A stretch of 64,000 nt of DNA. It comes from Norana najaformis. Lineage: Eukaryota; Annelida; Clitellata; Crassiclitellata; Hormogastridae. The notes under the pieces are model-generated. The model was not told the DNA's origin. It saw only the letters and a program-made list of their open reading frames with translations, and made no database searches. The position numbers and the translations under genes were made by a program. The stretch is from positions 18,788,787 through 18,852,786 of the forward strand of contig OZ029917.1 in NCBI GenBank assembly GCA_964023275.1. The letters run 5' to 3'. Positions 1-12,600 of this stretch are shown here, one piece after another. How positions within the stretch are numbered: the stretch's first letter is position 1; the number at the start of each line of letters is the position of its first letter.

Positions 1-417
1 ACGAAGCGATAGCGGAAGTTCATTCCATAGACATGGCCTACAACGGCAAAGCCCTCTGCTGAGCAAGGGAAGACTTAACACGAGGTCTAGAAATAAATAG
101 ATCCTTGTGCGAAAATCTGTGCGCCACAATAAGTTAGAATGGGCATCGAAGCAAAATCTTGTCTATATATATTAGATTTGTATATATTGTTAGAGTAGTA
201 GTTTAGAATTGCAAAGCTACCTTAGCAGTTATTCTTAGCAATTCTAAAAACTCTACTGAACAGAAGCAAAAGTCAAAGCTTAAATTTGCAGAGCCTAAGC
301 ACGGCTAGAACAATCTCCTGCTTTCAGAATATGAATTTGGATCGTGCTCTGTTAGTCTGGTGTTGTGTGCATTTCATTTAGACGCCTCGTGCGTTTTTTT
401 AAGGATTTCTGGCGCAG
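1..417. other. Nav intron sequence upstream of first visible exon
   Basis: No exon is certain here. Positions 3-62 are open from the window edge (ending DMAYNGKALC then a stop) and could be the tail of an upstream exon, but no clear GT donor closes it. The rest is AT-rich, ending in the polypyrimidine tract before 418. Confidence 0.4.
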
Positions 418-645
418 GAGGGAATCTTCAAAGACTACGTGAAGACGAAATGCCTGCAGCTGTTTTTCGGATGGGAGTGCTGTTCTTGCTGGTACCGATT
501 TGCACACCTCGTGGAGCTGGTCATAATGGATGCCTTCGTCGACCTCTTCATCACTCTGTGCATCGTCATCAACACCCTCTTCATGGCCATGGAGAACGCT
601 GGAATGAGCGAGACTCTCGTTAGAACACTCGTCGTCGGAAACTAC
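418..645 (+). other. Nav exon: domain II S1 region
   Basis: This phase-0 exon follows an acceptor at TTTCTGGCGCAG and ends before donor GTAGGT. It encodes the cytoplasmic approach to domain II and segment S1 ([20 protein letters not shown]), a typical Nav domain II S1. It joins in frame to the exon at 1045. Confidence 0.9.
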
Positions 646-3600
646 GTAGGTGCACTAAGGCCCAAAGCGCCACTTACGTTCGGACTCTATAGACCGTCCA
701 TTTATTTTTATCTAGCGCTAAGCACATTTGACCCTGCCTTAGGAATCAGAAAGCTAACGATTGTCCTATGTTTCTCTGGCCGCAGTGAGCTTCCATAGCT
801 TTGCCTTAGAACGCATAAGCGGGCGACGACGGTGAAGTCGACGATAACGATTGAGCTACGATAACGATGATAAAGATGACGAAGATGTTGATGACGGCAA
901 GAAAAAGACGACGATTACGATTAAACGACGATTGCGATTATGACAATGACGATGATAATAAAGACGATGATGACAATAACGAAGATGACGAAGATAATGC
1001 TGATAAAGATGATGACGGTGATGATGTTGTCTGTCGATTGTCAGGTCTTCACGACGATCTTTACAACTGAGGCGATTCTGAAGATCCTGGCGCTCGGTCT
1101 CTTCACCTACTTGAAGGACAAGTGGAACTGCTTCGATGTCATCATCGTCATACTCAGCCTCATTGAACTCGGCCTTTCGAACGTCAAGGGCCTGTCCATC
1201 CTTCGCTCCTTCCGTCTGGTTAGTTTTCTTCTGGCCGCTGCTGGGCCGAAGGTTCGAATACCGGTGTCTCGACAAATTCAGTAATGATTGTCTACACCTG
1301 TACCGATTGATAATGTCGCGTAGCATAAACGATTGTTTGTCTACACCGGTAGTCGTTTCCTATGGTTCCAGCAAAGGCATATTTCTCGCAACAGATCTTG
1401 CTGTTTTCCAATTTATTCAATCTGCTTTCGACATTTCTTCTATGTGTAACGTTTTCCGACACACACAAAAGTTAACAATCGCCATTGTGTGACGTCTTCT
1501 TTAAAAATATCAATTTAAAAATTGTCATTGTGTGACGTTTTCTTTAGACATAATAAAATTAATAATCTCCATTGACAATTTTGACATTGTTTTAGGAAAT
1601 CTTACCCCGTTGATGTACCTCGACAATTTATTTGAATCGCCATTGTGTGACGTTATCTTTAGACACAACCAAATTAATTAATAATCGCTATTGTGTGACG
1701 TTTTCTTTAAACACAATCAAATTAATAATCACCATTGTGATACATTTTCTTACACATAAAAGTTAATAATCGCCATTGTGTGACGTGTTCATTAAAATTA
1801 ATCAAATTGGTCAAATCAATCAAATTAATAATCATTATTGTGTGACGTTTTCTTTAGACAACAAACAAATTAATAATCGCTATTGTTTTACGCTTTCTAA
1901 GACACAAAATATAATCGCCTTTGTCTGACGTTTTCTTTACAATCAAATTAATATTTGTCATTGTGTGACATTTTCATTAAAATAAATTAAATTAATAATC
2001 GCCATTGTGTGACGTTTTCCTACATATAAAAGTTAATAATCGCCATTGTGTGACGTTTTCTTTAAACACAAGCAATTTAAAAATCCCCATTGTGTGACTT
2101 TTTCTTAATTAATAATCGCTACTGTGCGTCGTTTTCTTACACATTAAAAGTTAATAATTGCTATTATGTGACGGTTTCTTTAAACACAATCAAAATGATA
2201 ATCGCCATTGTGTGACTTTTTCCTACACACTCAAGTTAATAATTAATTTTATAAACAGCGACATAGTAACAATAACAACGTTGACTGTCTTTACTTTGCC
2301 ACCAAACGGGTCTACATAGATCCTCTGTGTTGAAGCTGAGGTAGTAAACTTTTGCTCGTGCTTTACAGTTGCGAGTGTTCAAACTGGCGAAGTCGTGGCC
2401 GACGTTGAACCTTCTGATCGGTATAATCGGTCGAACGATGGGCGCCCTTGGTAACCTGTGCCTCGTCCTCGCTATTATCATCTTCATCTTCGCTGTGATG
2501 GGAATGCAACTCTACGGAAACAACTACACGGAAGTGTGGTTTCCGGGCGGAGTACCTCGCTGGAACTTCACGGATTTCCTTCACTCGTTCATGATCGTGT
2601 TTCGAGTGCTGTGCGGCGAATGGATCGAGTCCATGTGGGACTGTATTCACTGCACCAACTTCATCTGTGTACCATTCTTCCTTCTGACGATGATAATTGG
2701 AAACCTAGTGGTATGAAACTTTGACATTGAAACATTCATTGAAACATTAACATTAATTGAAAACTTAGTGGTATGAAATATTGACCTTGAAACATTAATT
2801 TAAAATATTAACATTAATTGGAAACTTAGTGGTATGAAACATTGACATTGAAACATTAATTGGAACATTAACATTAATTATTGGAAGCCTAGTGGTATGA
2901 AACATTACGCGACCATCGATCGACTTCACTTGAAGCGACCATAGATTGGTGCCTTGAGCATTATGATAACGGCGCTATAAAATCTTTAGATTAGATTACT
3001 CAGATCAACATATTTCCAGATTAATCGCTGTTTTACTTAGATAAATTAAAAATAACTCCAAGTCTAATAGATTCATGCATGATCCGGTGACATGGATTTA
3101 TCTGAAGGAGTTCAACTGCAATGATCTTATTAATGCGGATTACCTATCAGTTGTACTTGACATCGGCTAATTCCTTGATTAGATGGATTCGTGATTAGAG
3201 AGATTCGATTAGATACCTGGTGAGCTTTCGTGTACTATAGGTCTTCCACTTTAATTTATATAGTACTTGCTCATCGTTTACTGTTTTTCAGAGCACGTTA
3301 GATGACCTTTAAAATGTACAGTATTTTAAATTCTCGTCCTTTCTCCTGGCAGGTAAGGTTGAGATGATTCCTAGGATTAGCGACATCCTGGATGCTTTGT
3401 GTAAATAAAACGCATGGACACCTGAACGTTTAATGTTTGTGAATGGCTTGCTTCTACAGAATTAACTCTTCAAGTGCTCTGTGTTTTAATCATCTCGCTT
3501 CAGGTGCTCAACCTCTTCCTCGCTCTGCTGCTGAGCTCGTTCGGTGCTGAGAGCTTCCAACATTCGCAGGAGGACGCCGAAACGAACAAGCTCCAGGAAG

Positions 3601-6600
3601 CCATCGACCGAATCAACCGCTTCGTCATCTTCCTCAAGTCTCACGCTTTGTCGTGCGTCAAGGTCAAAGGTCCCTACAAGCCTCCAACGACGACGACAGA
3701 TGACGCCACGAGTTCAGACGCCGAAGCGCGCGATAAGATCTACACGACAGCAGAGCAGACGACGACGATGGCTAAGATGACGAACGGACCGGGTTCAAAC
3801 TTCGAGGAGAGAGAGTTCGGCTCAAGCAATGGCTCCAAACACTGCATGCTACACGAACAGAGTGCGACAGGTGAGAGATTAAACTCTCGAGTCATTGAAG
3901 AACAATCGATCTACTACTACTACCACTACCACAACTACCACCACTACCACTACCACCATACTACTATCCGACATGTTCTGTTTTCCTCGTTTTCTTCATC
4001 ATCACCATCCATCACCTCAGTCATCATCATCAACATCATATTATCGTCACAGCATCAACAATATCGTCAACAGTGATGCTGATGATGATGATGCAATGTC
4101 AACATTACATCGTCGTCGTCGTAATCATCATAATCAACAACATTGTTATCGATATTATCATCACTGTTTTCGGAACCAATATTGTAGTATGGTATTGGAA
4201 TGGGTAGTAGATTGGTAGGAATTGGGTTTGTATAACTGGACTTCTAGTATCAGTGGAATACTGGTCTAGTTGTACAGTTCTTGCTGTTGCCGTGTGATTC
4301 CTTTTGTTTTTGCTTTGTTGTTGTTATCATTGCTTTTGCTGGTGTTTTGTCAACGAATGTAGGGAATGCATTGCGGGCCTTTATTGGCACGGTTTATTAT
4401 ATTCAATCATGTCATGCTTTCATTTTGCCAAAGACATCCAGAACTCTCTGCGACACGTCCGGGGGTCGTCCAAGTCTCACGTTGGCTATGTGCTCGTTTC
4501 GCCGTTCGGTGAGTATTAGCTTTCGGTGGCCGCTGGGACCGTGCACATGTAGATCCTCTTACTCGCCTGTCCATCGATGAATGTCATAACCCCATATGAT
4601 CCATGTATTGATGCACTGCAAACTATGTCTCCTTTTGTTCTACTGTCGTCTGTCTACCAGCTGCTTTGTATATTGTAAAAATGATCATCCCTGTATACAT
4701 TTTGCCTCCACTTTAGACCGTATCAGTAGGCTGTCTCAGTCTCCCCGGTACATCATAGACTTTCTTCATGCCATAACACGGTTTGTTTCTGTGAAAGCTT
4801 TCAAGTGTCTTCATCTTGTGCTCCTAATGCGTCTTATACTGTCGCTCTGAAAGGCTTGGTAATGCTGTTATGGACTGCTTGCTCTCTGTCCCCCATGATG
4901 CGTGTTGTTCTGCTGTCTTCATATACAACCTTTGACTGCCTCGTAACTCTGCCTGATCCAACCTAAACGACACGTCGTTGGAAGCATCAGACAACGAGAA
5001 AGGGCTGTCCACCAGTACTCATTAGCCGAGGCTAAGAAAATGAAGTCGCTAACACTTCATACTTATAGCAAAAAATCTGCTTCTCTTGGTTCGCTTAAAG
5101 GGAATGGTCTGGGTTTTTTGCAGTATTACTATACTAATTACAGTTGCATTACTATTCGTAGATTTTATTTATATGCTTTGGTTTATTATTTTATTCGTTT
5201 TTAAAGCTACCAATATGCTTATATTTGTCTCTTCGGCTTCTTCTTTGTAATGAGTCTGATATATTCACCAATATTTGCTGTAATTTTTATAGTATATGTC
5301 AAAATAAATATGCTGTCGGTGTACCTGGTAAACCTAGAGCTCAATTAGTGAGTTGCATGCTGTTCAGCATCTTACATTAATGTGAATCCATTTAAACATC
5401 TCATGTCTTGCAGTTCGTGGTGAAAACAGAACCATAGCAGAGCTTCTTACACCAAATACCTGCGTCTTCTTGTTCTAGATACCTGAGCTACTATCTCTAG
5501 TGTACTATAAAATAGTAAAAGCCGGTTACCTGCTTTTCTTTGTTGCTTATTTTTGTCGTTTAGTTGTTTGCCTTTCTCGTTACCTGCTTCTAATGATAAT
5601 CAATAATCCAAGAATTTATATAGCGCCAACGTATTAATGCTCAAGACTTCAGTCGCTACTAAGCAAAGTCGGTTTGCTTCTCTAGTTTCCTGTTTCTTTA
5701 GATGCCTATCCAGCTTCCAAATACTCATTTATTGTCTTTCAGAAACATATGAAGAATACAATTACCAGGTAAGCCTTCGGGTAGTCTACTCAGCTAGGTA
5801 ATATTTATGATATGCACTTACGCAGATACATGGCATGTTATTTATCGGTAATGTACATTTAGCCTCTTAAATTATGCATTGATATTTGACATAAAACCCT
5901 TTTATGGTTCTCAGAAATGACCAAGATGTCGATTTTAGCATACAATATATTACAAGTAATTGCAATAACTAAATTTGAGCAGCGAATGTCGATATATATA
6001 TATAAATATTTAATGCCTCTAATGCGTCGCTAAAGTAATATATGGAGATATTTTCGAACCTTTTATTTAGAGTAGCTTTTACTGAGCTCTGCAGTATAGC
6101 TAATGAAAAAGAAATTAACTGCTTTGGAGAATGCCTTCGGAGAAGGCGGAGGGGAGAAGTAGGAGGGGAAAGGAAGACAGAAGTGAAATAGAGGAGTAAA
6201 TTAGCCGGTGCTGAGCTCGCCTGGGGACTGTTCGACATACTTTCATGATCTCTGTCTTCGCATGCAAAGACCTTCATGAAATATGGGACGCGAATTGCGA
6301 TGCTGGTTCTCCTCATATGAATCCCTAAAAAGCTGCCTTATTTCTTCTCGTTTGTTGTACTTGTAATTGAAATAATACTTATTTCAAGACCATAAATTTC
6401 ACCATATTTTCTAAATTTTTAACCTGACATCCTCAATAAATATGAGGTGACGCTATGTACATCCGGGATTTTACAAATGATAACTACAGTTAGACCTACA
6501 ATCCAAAGCGATCTGCAAGGTGCTGTGAATGTGTACAAAACCACCCATGGTAGGGTCGAAAAATTCGAGAAACTTTAAATAGACTAACTCGCTAGAATCT

Positions 6601-9600
6601 GCTTTTAGACTGGCATAGACTATGCCGACATGTACTGCTGAAGGTAAGGTCTCTTCCTGTGTTGATTGAGGCATGCTGTTTCGTCCGTAAATGCCTTCAT
6701 CGTTCCTTTTCTATCTGATGAATCCGCAAGAGGAAGGAACGCCTAATGGAATAGTCAGGTGGCTTTACTTCTTCGAGCGTATTAGAATTCATCCCCTTGG
6801 CGATGCGAACAAGCCTTCACTGGGAACAGATTTTCTTGGTGGTCTGCCCGCGAACGAGGGCCCCTGCAGCCATAATAAGACTTAGCCAGCATTAGATTAG
6901 CCAGCATTAGACTCCTCGCACTCTGTGCAATTGGATTTTGGATTGGAGAAAAGCAGCGACACAGTGACCGCATGCAGCGACGTTACATTAGCCTACATTA
7001 CAACTTTTACATCACATTACATCCTAATAGATTACATAACATTGTCTAACATTTCATCACATCAGATCGCATTAACCGTATAAAAATGTTAACAGTAGTG
7101 TGGGGCATTTACGGAGCGATTCGTATTTAGATATAATTGTTTATTTAATTTATAATCATTATAGTAATAATAATAACAATAATTGATATTAATGATAATA
7201 TTATGAAATAATATATTTATAAACAATTCTCTGAATTCAACAGTATTGCAGTGTTAATGGGAATTTATGTGGCGCTGTCTGAAAGCAATTTCAAATTCGT
7301 CATCGTTCTGCTTCTGCAGCTGGCATGGCGAAATCGTTGAACAGATGTCTGCTGTGTTAGGGGTTCGAATCCCAGCGCAGCATTTGTGAAATTGTCTCGG
7401 TGGCACCTGTGTGAATTGGATTAGTCTGGGTTTCAGAATATTAAACCTAATCATGGTAGGCCTCATCTTAATGAATGGCATCGGCTTAGGATGGATTACA
7501 CGCTGCAGTAGATTTAATTCACAAATCCCATTTGGCAGCTTCCATTACACTAAAAAATCCTTGTCTTCTGCCAGGACACGGAAGCTCCTACTCGCCCAGC
7601 CAGCGCCAAGTCTATCGCGTCGCTAGGTAACGTGGCGCTTGGCCTGCCTCCGCATCTGGCTGCTGAGAATCCGTCGTCCTTGGCATCTTCGTCGCTAAGC
7701 AGCAGCGAGACCAGCCTCATCATCAACCCGGTCTTCTGCGACGAGACTGCAAGCGCCAACGACAAGACGCTCAGCGTTGCTGAAGGTCCCGAGGTCAACG
7801 AGGTCAAGGTCGTGTTTGTGAGGTACCCGGATGAGTGCTGTCCACTGTGCTGTACGAAGAGGAGCCGATGCTGTCCACTAGTCGACCGGTCACTAGGTGG
7901 CCGCGTCTGGTGGGGGTTTCGCTGTGCTATGTACAAACTGGTCGAACACAAGTACTTCGAAACGTTCATCATCCTTATGATCCTTGCAAGCAGCCTGGCA
8001 CTGGTAAGATACCTATAAGCAATCTCTAGCACTTCGAAACGAACTTACAACATAGTCAGGCGCTTCTAAATGAACTCAAAATCTGGGCCTTCTAAATGAA
8101 CTGGCGAAAATTCTTGCACTTCTAAAGTAACTTGCAAGCAATCTGGCACTGGTAACGAATCTGCAAAAACTGACATTTTAGAAGAACTATGTTATATGTT
8201 ATATATGTTTTATACATGTGTGTTACATATAATAACACAAAAACATGAAATTGCTGAAAAGGATTCTCCTACCTCAGTAATTAGAAATATAAATTGAGCT
8301 ATTTTGCATTTTATCAGTAAAGTGTGCGGTAGAAAAAACACTAAAATTGAACAGAGTGTCCTCTCGAATATATACCCCTGCGCTCACTGTTCTAGCTACC
8401 GAGTAGGCAGTAACATATGGGGCCAGCGCTCTAGTCCATGCAAGATTGCACGTCTATTAGGTCTAAAGTAAAAGGCTATAATTGGCAAGTTAATCTTATT
8501 TTAGATTTTCTCCCGTTTGTCTTTGTGCAATTACCAACGAGCGAACACATGATCCACGTTGATTGCTTTCAATGCACGTATTTCTGTTCGACTACGAAAT
8601 GCTATAAAATCCGTTGTAGGCTATAAAAGAAAAAACGGACAAATATATGTATATAAATATAAATATATATAATGATTTCCTTTCGTCTTTGTGCGATTGC
8701 TAACGAGCATACACATGGTCCAAATTGATTGTCTGACCATAATTACGAAAAGTCTAGATTTCTTTCAGATAGTCCAGGTGATCTTTTTTAGGTTTCCTTA
8801 GCAGCTCGTTAGCATTGTCATTCCAATAGCCTATACGCATTCTTCAAGGTACTGTGAACGTGGGGCATGGAAACATTGTTTTGTCTTCCTGACAACAGTA
8901 GAATAACTATGCCAGCAACTGTAACAGTGAGCTAAATTTAAACCTTCAACTAATACGAACACTCACGAAACAGTTTGTGCGGCAGTCGGAAAATGGTCGT
9001 GCGCGCTATCCTTGAAAATCATGCGCACGCACGCGCGCAGCTTAGACGAAATATTAAAGCTAAGCTACATGTATGAAGGGTTTGCTTACATAATATATTT
9101 CAGGCAATAGAAGATGTCTATATTGAAGAAAGAAAGACTCTGAAGTCGATCCTGAAGATCATGGACAAATCCTTCACTATTATTTTCGTGTTTGAGATGG
9201 TCATGAAGTGGACTGCATATGGCTTTAAAAAGTACTTCACCGATGCCTGGTGTTGGCTCGACTTCATCATTGTTGGAGTAAGAAAAGTCCATAAGACTTC
9301 TATTCTTTCCGATATCGTCCATACAAGCATCTTCGTCACTTTATTTCGTACTTATTTTCTAAATTAGGGCACAGCAGAAGATTATCAGTTGACGCTTCAC
9401 TCAGTACTCATTAACAGCTCATTAACTCATTAATGCTTATTGTGATTGCATTATCCTGAAGTTAGAATATGCAAGTGTAGTATTTTGCACATCACTGGAC
9501 ACGTTCGTCTGCTTTCGCTGTGCAGATATCGCTCATCAGTATGGGAGCCGAAGGAGCTGGCCTGGGCAACATGGGCGCCTTCCGGGCGCTTAGAACCCTT

Positions 9601-12600
9601 CGGGCCCTTCGTCCCCTGCGCGCAGTCTCCCGATGGGAAGGCATGAAGGCAAGAATCGGACTGTACTTCATCAGCTAATTTTATTACTTTTATTTTATTA
9701 CCAAGCAGCATAATACATTTCACACAGTTATTTGTCGATAGTGTTGCAACTCAACCAATGAAAAACTGAATCTATGAAGATATCTTAGAGTTTGGAGCTT
9801 GGGTGTCAGAAAAGAACGATCGAAGGTCGGCTGATCAAATGCAGTTAATTCGAGACATTTATTAGGTGTAGTCAGCCATATTGCAATACAAGCTTGATGT
9901 TTTGATATGTAAAAGTTTTCATCCTAACTAGCTACAATGCATTTCTTTGTCACACAGTTGTCCAACCAGTGTAGGCCCTGACACTGACACTGTCATCGAC
10001 ACTATCAGTTGGTACTGGCATCAGCCGCAAGTCCTGCTATACACTGGTCCAGTGTTCATGCAAAACAATGGGATTCGCCTCTTGCTGTCACAACAGAAGG
10101 CACTTCTCTCAGAGAGGAAGATCTGTGCACCATGTTTCTGAGTCGGGGGATTTAATCGAAGTGTGAAGGCTGTTAATTCAGCAAAGAAACCTGTTTTTAG
10201 CCACAGATTGAAGCATGCAAACGAGTCCTTTTCCGCGAATGCCTCACGTTTGATAATAAGCTAATTTATGTTACAGAAAGTTCAACGGAAGTGATAATTA
10301 AAAATAAAATATTACGCGCACAAACGAGGAATCGTGTAGATTGAGTTTCTCTGAGCCGACAGTTGAAAGTCAACATTGCATGGATGTGATGTTCATCTCG
10401 TGCAGGTGGTTGTGAACGCTCTGATCCAGGCAATTCCCGCCATCTTCAACGTGCTGCTGGTCTGTCTCGTCTTCTGGCTCATCTTCAGCATCATGGGAGT
10501 CAACCTGTTTGGCGGACGTTTCGAGTCATGCATCGATGCAGATGGTAACACCGTCGACAATAAGATCGTCTTCAACAAGTCCGAGTGTCAGGCCAAGAGT
10601 TACCTGAACTACTCTTGGGAGAACCCCAAAATCAACTTCGACAACGTCCTGGCCGCCTATCTGGCATTGTTCCAAGTGGTCAGTCGCTGCATTCAACGGA
10701 TGGCAATGACGACGATGATGATAGCGATGATGAGGGTGATGACAGTAAAGACAATGATGATGCTGATGCTGATGATGCTGAAGATGATGAAGATGCTGAT
10801 GATTCTGATGCTGATGATGATGATGTTGTTGTTGTTGGTGATGATGATGATGATGATAGCATTGTGATATATATTATGACTCAGTGTTGCCCTGTATCTC
10901 TAAGTTTCTTCAAGGCGTTATATAAATGTTCAGATGCAGCTACACAAGAAATGGCGCTTTGTAGAAATAGTTGAGTGATGTGTTCTTAATTTTCAGGCGA
11001 CGTTTAAGGGATGGATGCCAATCATGACTCATGCCATTGACTGCAAAGAGGTAACATCACCGCACATCAGTTGATCCAACTGGTTCTTATCAGTTCTAAT
11101 ATTAGCTTTAAAGACTGCTGGCCTTGATTTGCATTAAATCATTAGCTCAACGATACACTCCTCTAACCCTTCTTTTGATCGTACACGTCTTGCATGCCTT
11201 CACTGGGTTTATTTCTTCATACCTCTCCAAAGACATCACTCCTTGAAAGCTAACTGAAACAAACAAGACAACATGGATAAGACAAATATTGGGTCAGTAC
11301 TTAATAGAAATTTGATTTTACAATTATTTATACTTCATAAACTGACGATTGATCTTACTACCACAACAGCTATTTGCTAATAATTTTTGATACTCTGCAT
11401 ACTACTTGATTCTTTCTGAGTTATTTCCTTGGTACCATTGATGAGCTTATGTCTATAAGCTTGTATTATTTCATGGAATCACTTCAATTCAAGTCAAGGT
11501 TTGGCAAGACTCCAGGAGGCTGGCATTGAACAGCCTTAAGCTACCCAACACTGGATGATGTTTGTAGTTACACCGACGTAGAGAAACAAGGAAGAGAGAG
11601 TATGTGGAGATATCATGAAAATTATTATTTCAAATTGGACGGAACAGTCTCATGGAAGACTGTTAGAGCATAATGGTTTCTGAGCTGATAGTGAGAACTG
11701 GTTTGTAGATGTTTCCTTTATATGACGTTGAAAGGAGGTTACTTAAATGAAATGAAGTGGTAAGAGCTATAGAGGAAACTCGTGACTGTGATGCAAGTAA
11801 AAAGAAAACTTATCATGTGTCATATTAACTCGTTCACTGATTTCGTCAATTATTGACGAATGCGGTCAATTGCTCTGGGCGTATCAGCTGACACAGTTAG
11901 TCAGTCTGCTGATCACTCTGTTGAGTTGCATTGGTTGCATTGGTTGACAGTTGGGCCAGCAACCGGAACGGGAGACTCGCTCTGGAATGTATCTCTACTT
12001 CGTCTTCTTCATCGTCTTTGGGTCGTTCTTCACTCTCAATCTCTTCATCGGTGTCATCATCGACAACTTCAACATGCAGAAAAAGAAGGTAAGTTACCTT
12101 GCATCATCGATCATATGATCATCGATCTACAACCTTTACCACGTGCACGTTATTGTTATCATGAATAGGGATTCGAATCTCATATTACCTGTTCGTTGTC
12201 GAACCATACAGGCAGCAACGTAGGCAAGTAATTGGGGTTGCTGTTCCCGAGATCGCATATCTGTAGATGGGTATTGGAAATAACAACTCAACGTACGAGA
12301 AGCTCAAGAGAGACTGTTGAAGTGAATAGGCCCTACTTTACTTACCAGTTGCCCGTAAGCGATTTATGCGAATGCTTTAAGTTGTATTTCTCTGAAATGG
12401 CAAATAAAATGTTGAGTAAAGTGAAAAAGTGACGTAAAAACCGTTGAGAAAAACGCCAAGCTTTATCTACTTACTTACATGCGTAAGTAAGTAAGCCAAG
12501 CACGCCAAATGCCTCAAAAGCAAATAAAAATCTGAAGCAATAAGTACGGTAAGAAACTATATAAATTGAAGCGAATAGAAACAAATCAGTGAAGCACAAA

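Noticed and set aside
940-1284. Long Asp/Met/His-rich frames over 860-1330 on both strands
   Set aside because: They come from GAT/GAC repeats; only 1045-1218 within them is a real Nav exon.
7320-7385. tRNA gene
   Set aside because: Good box B but arms do not form a cloverleaf; treated as SINE.
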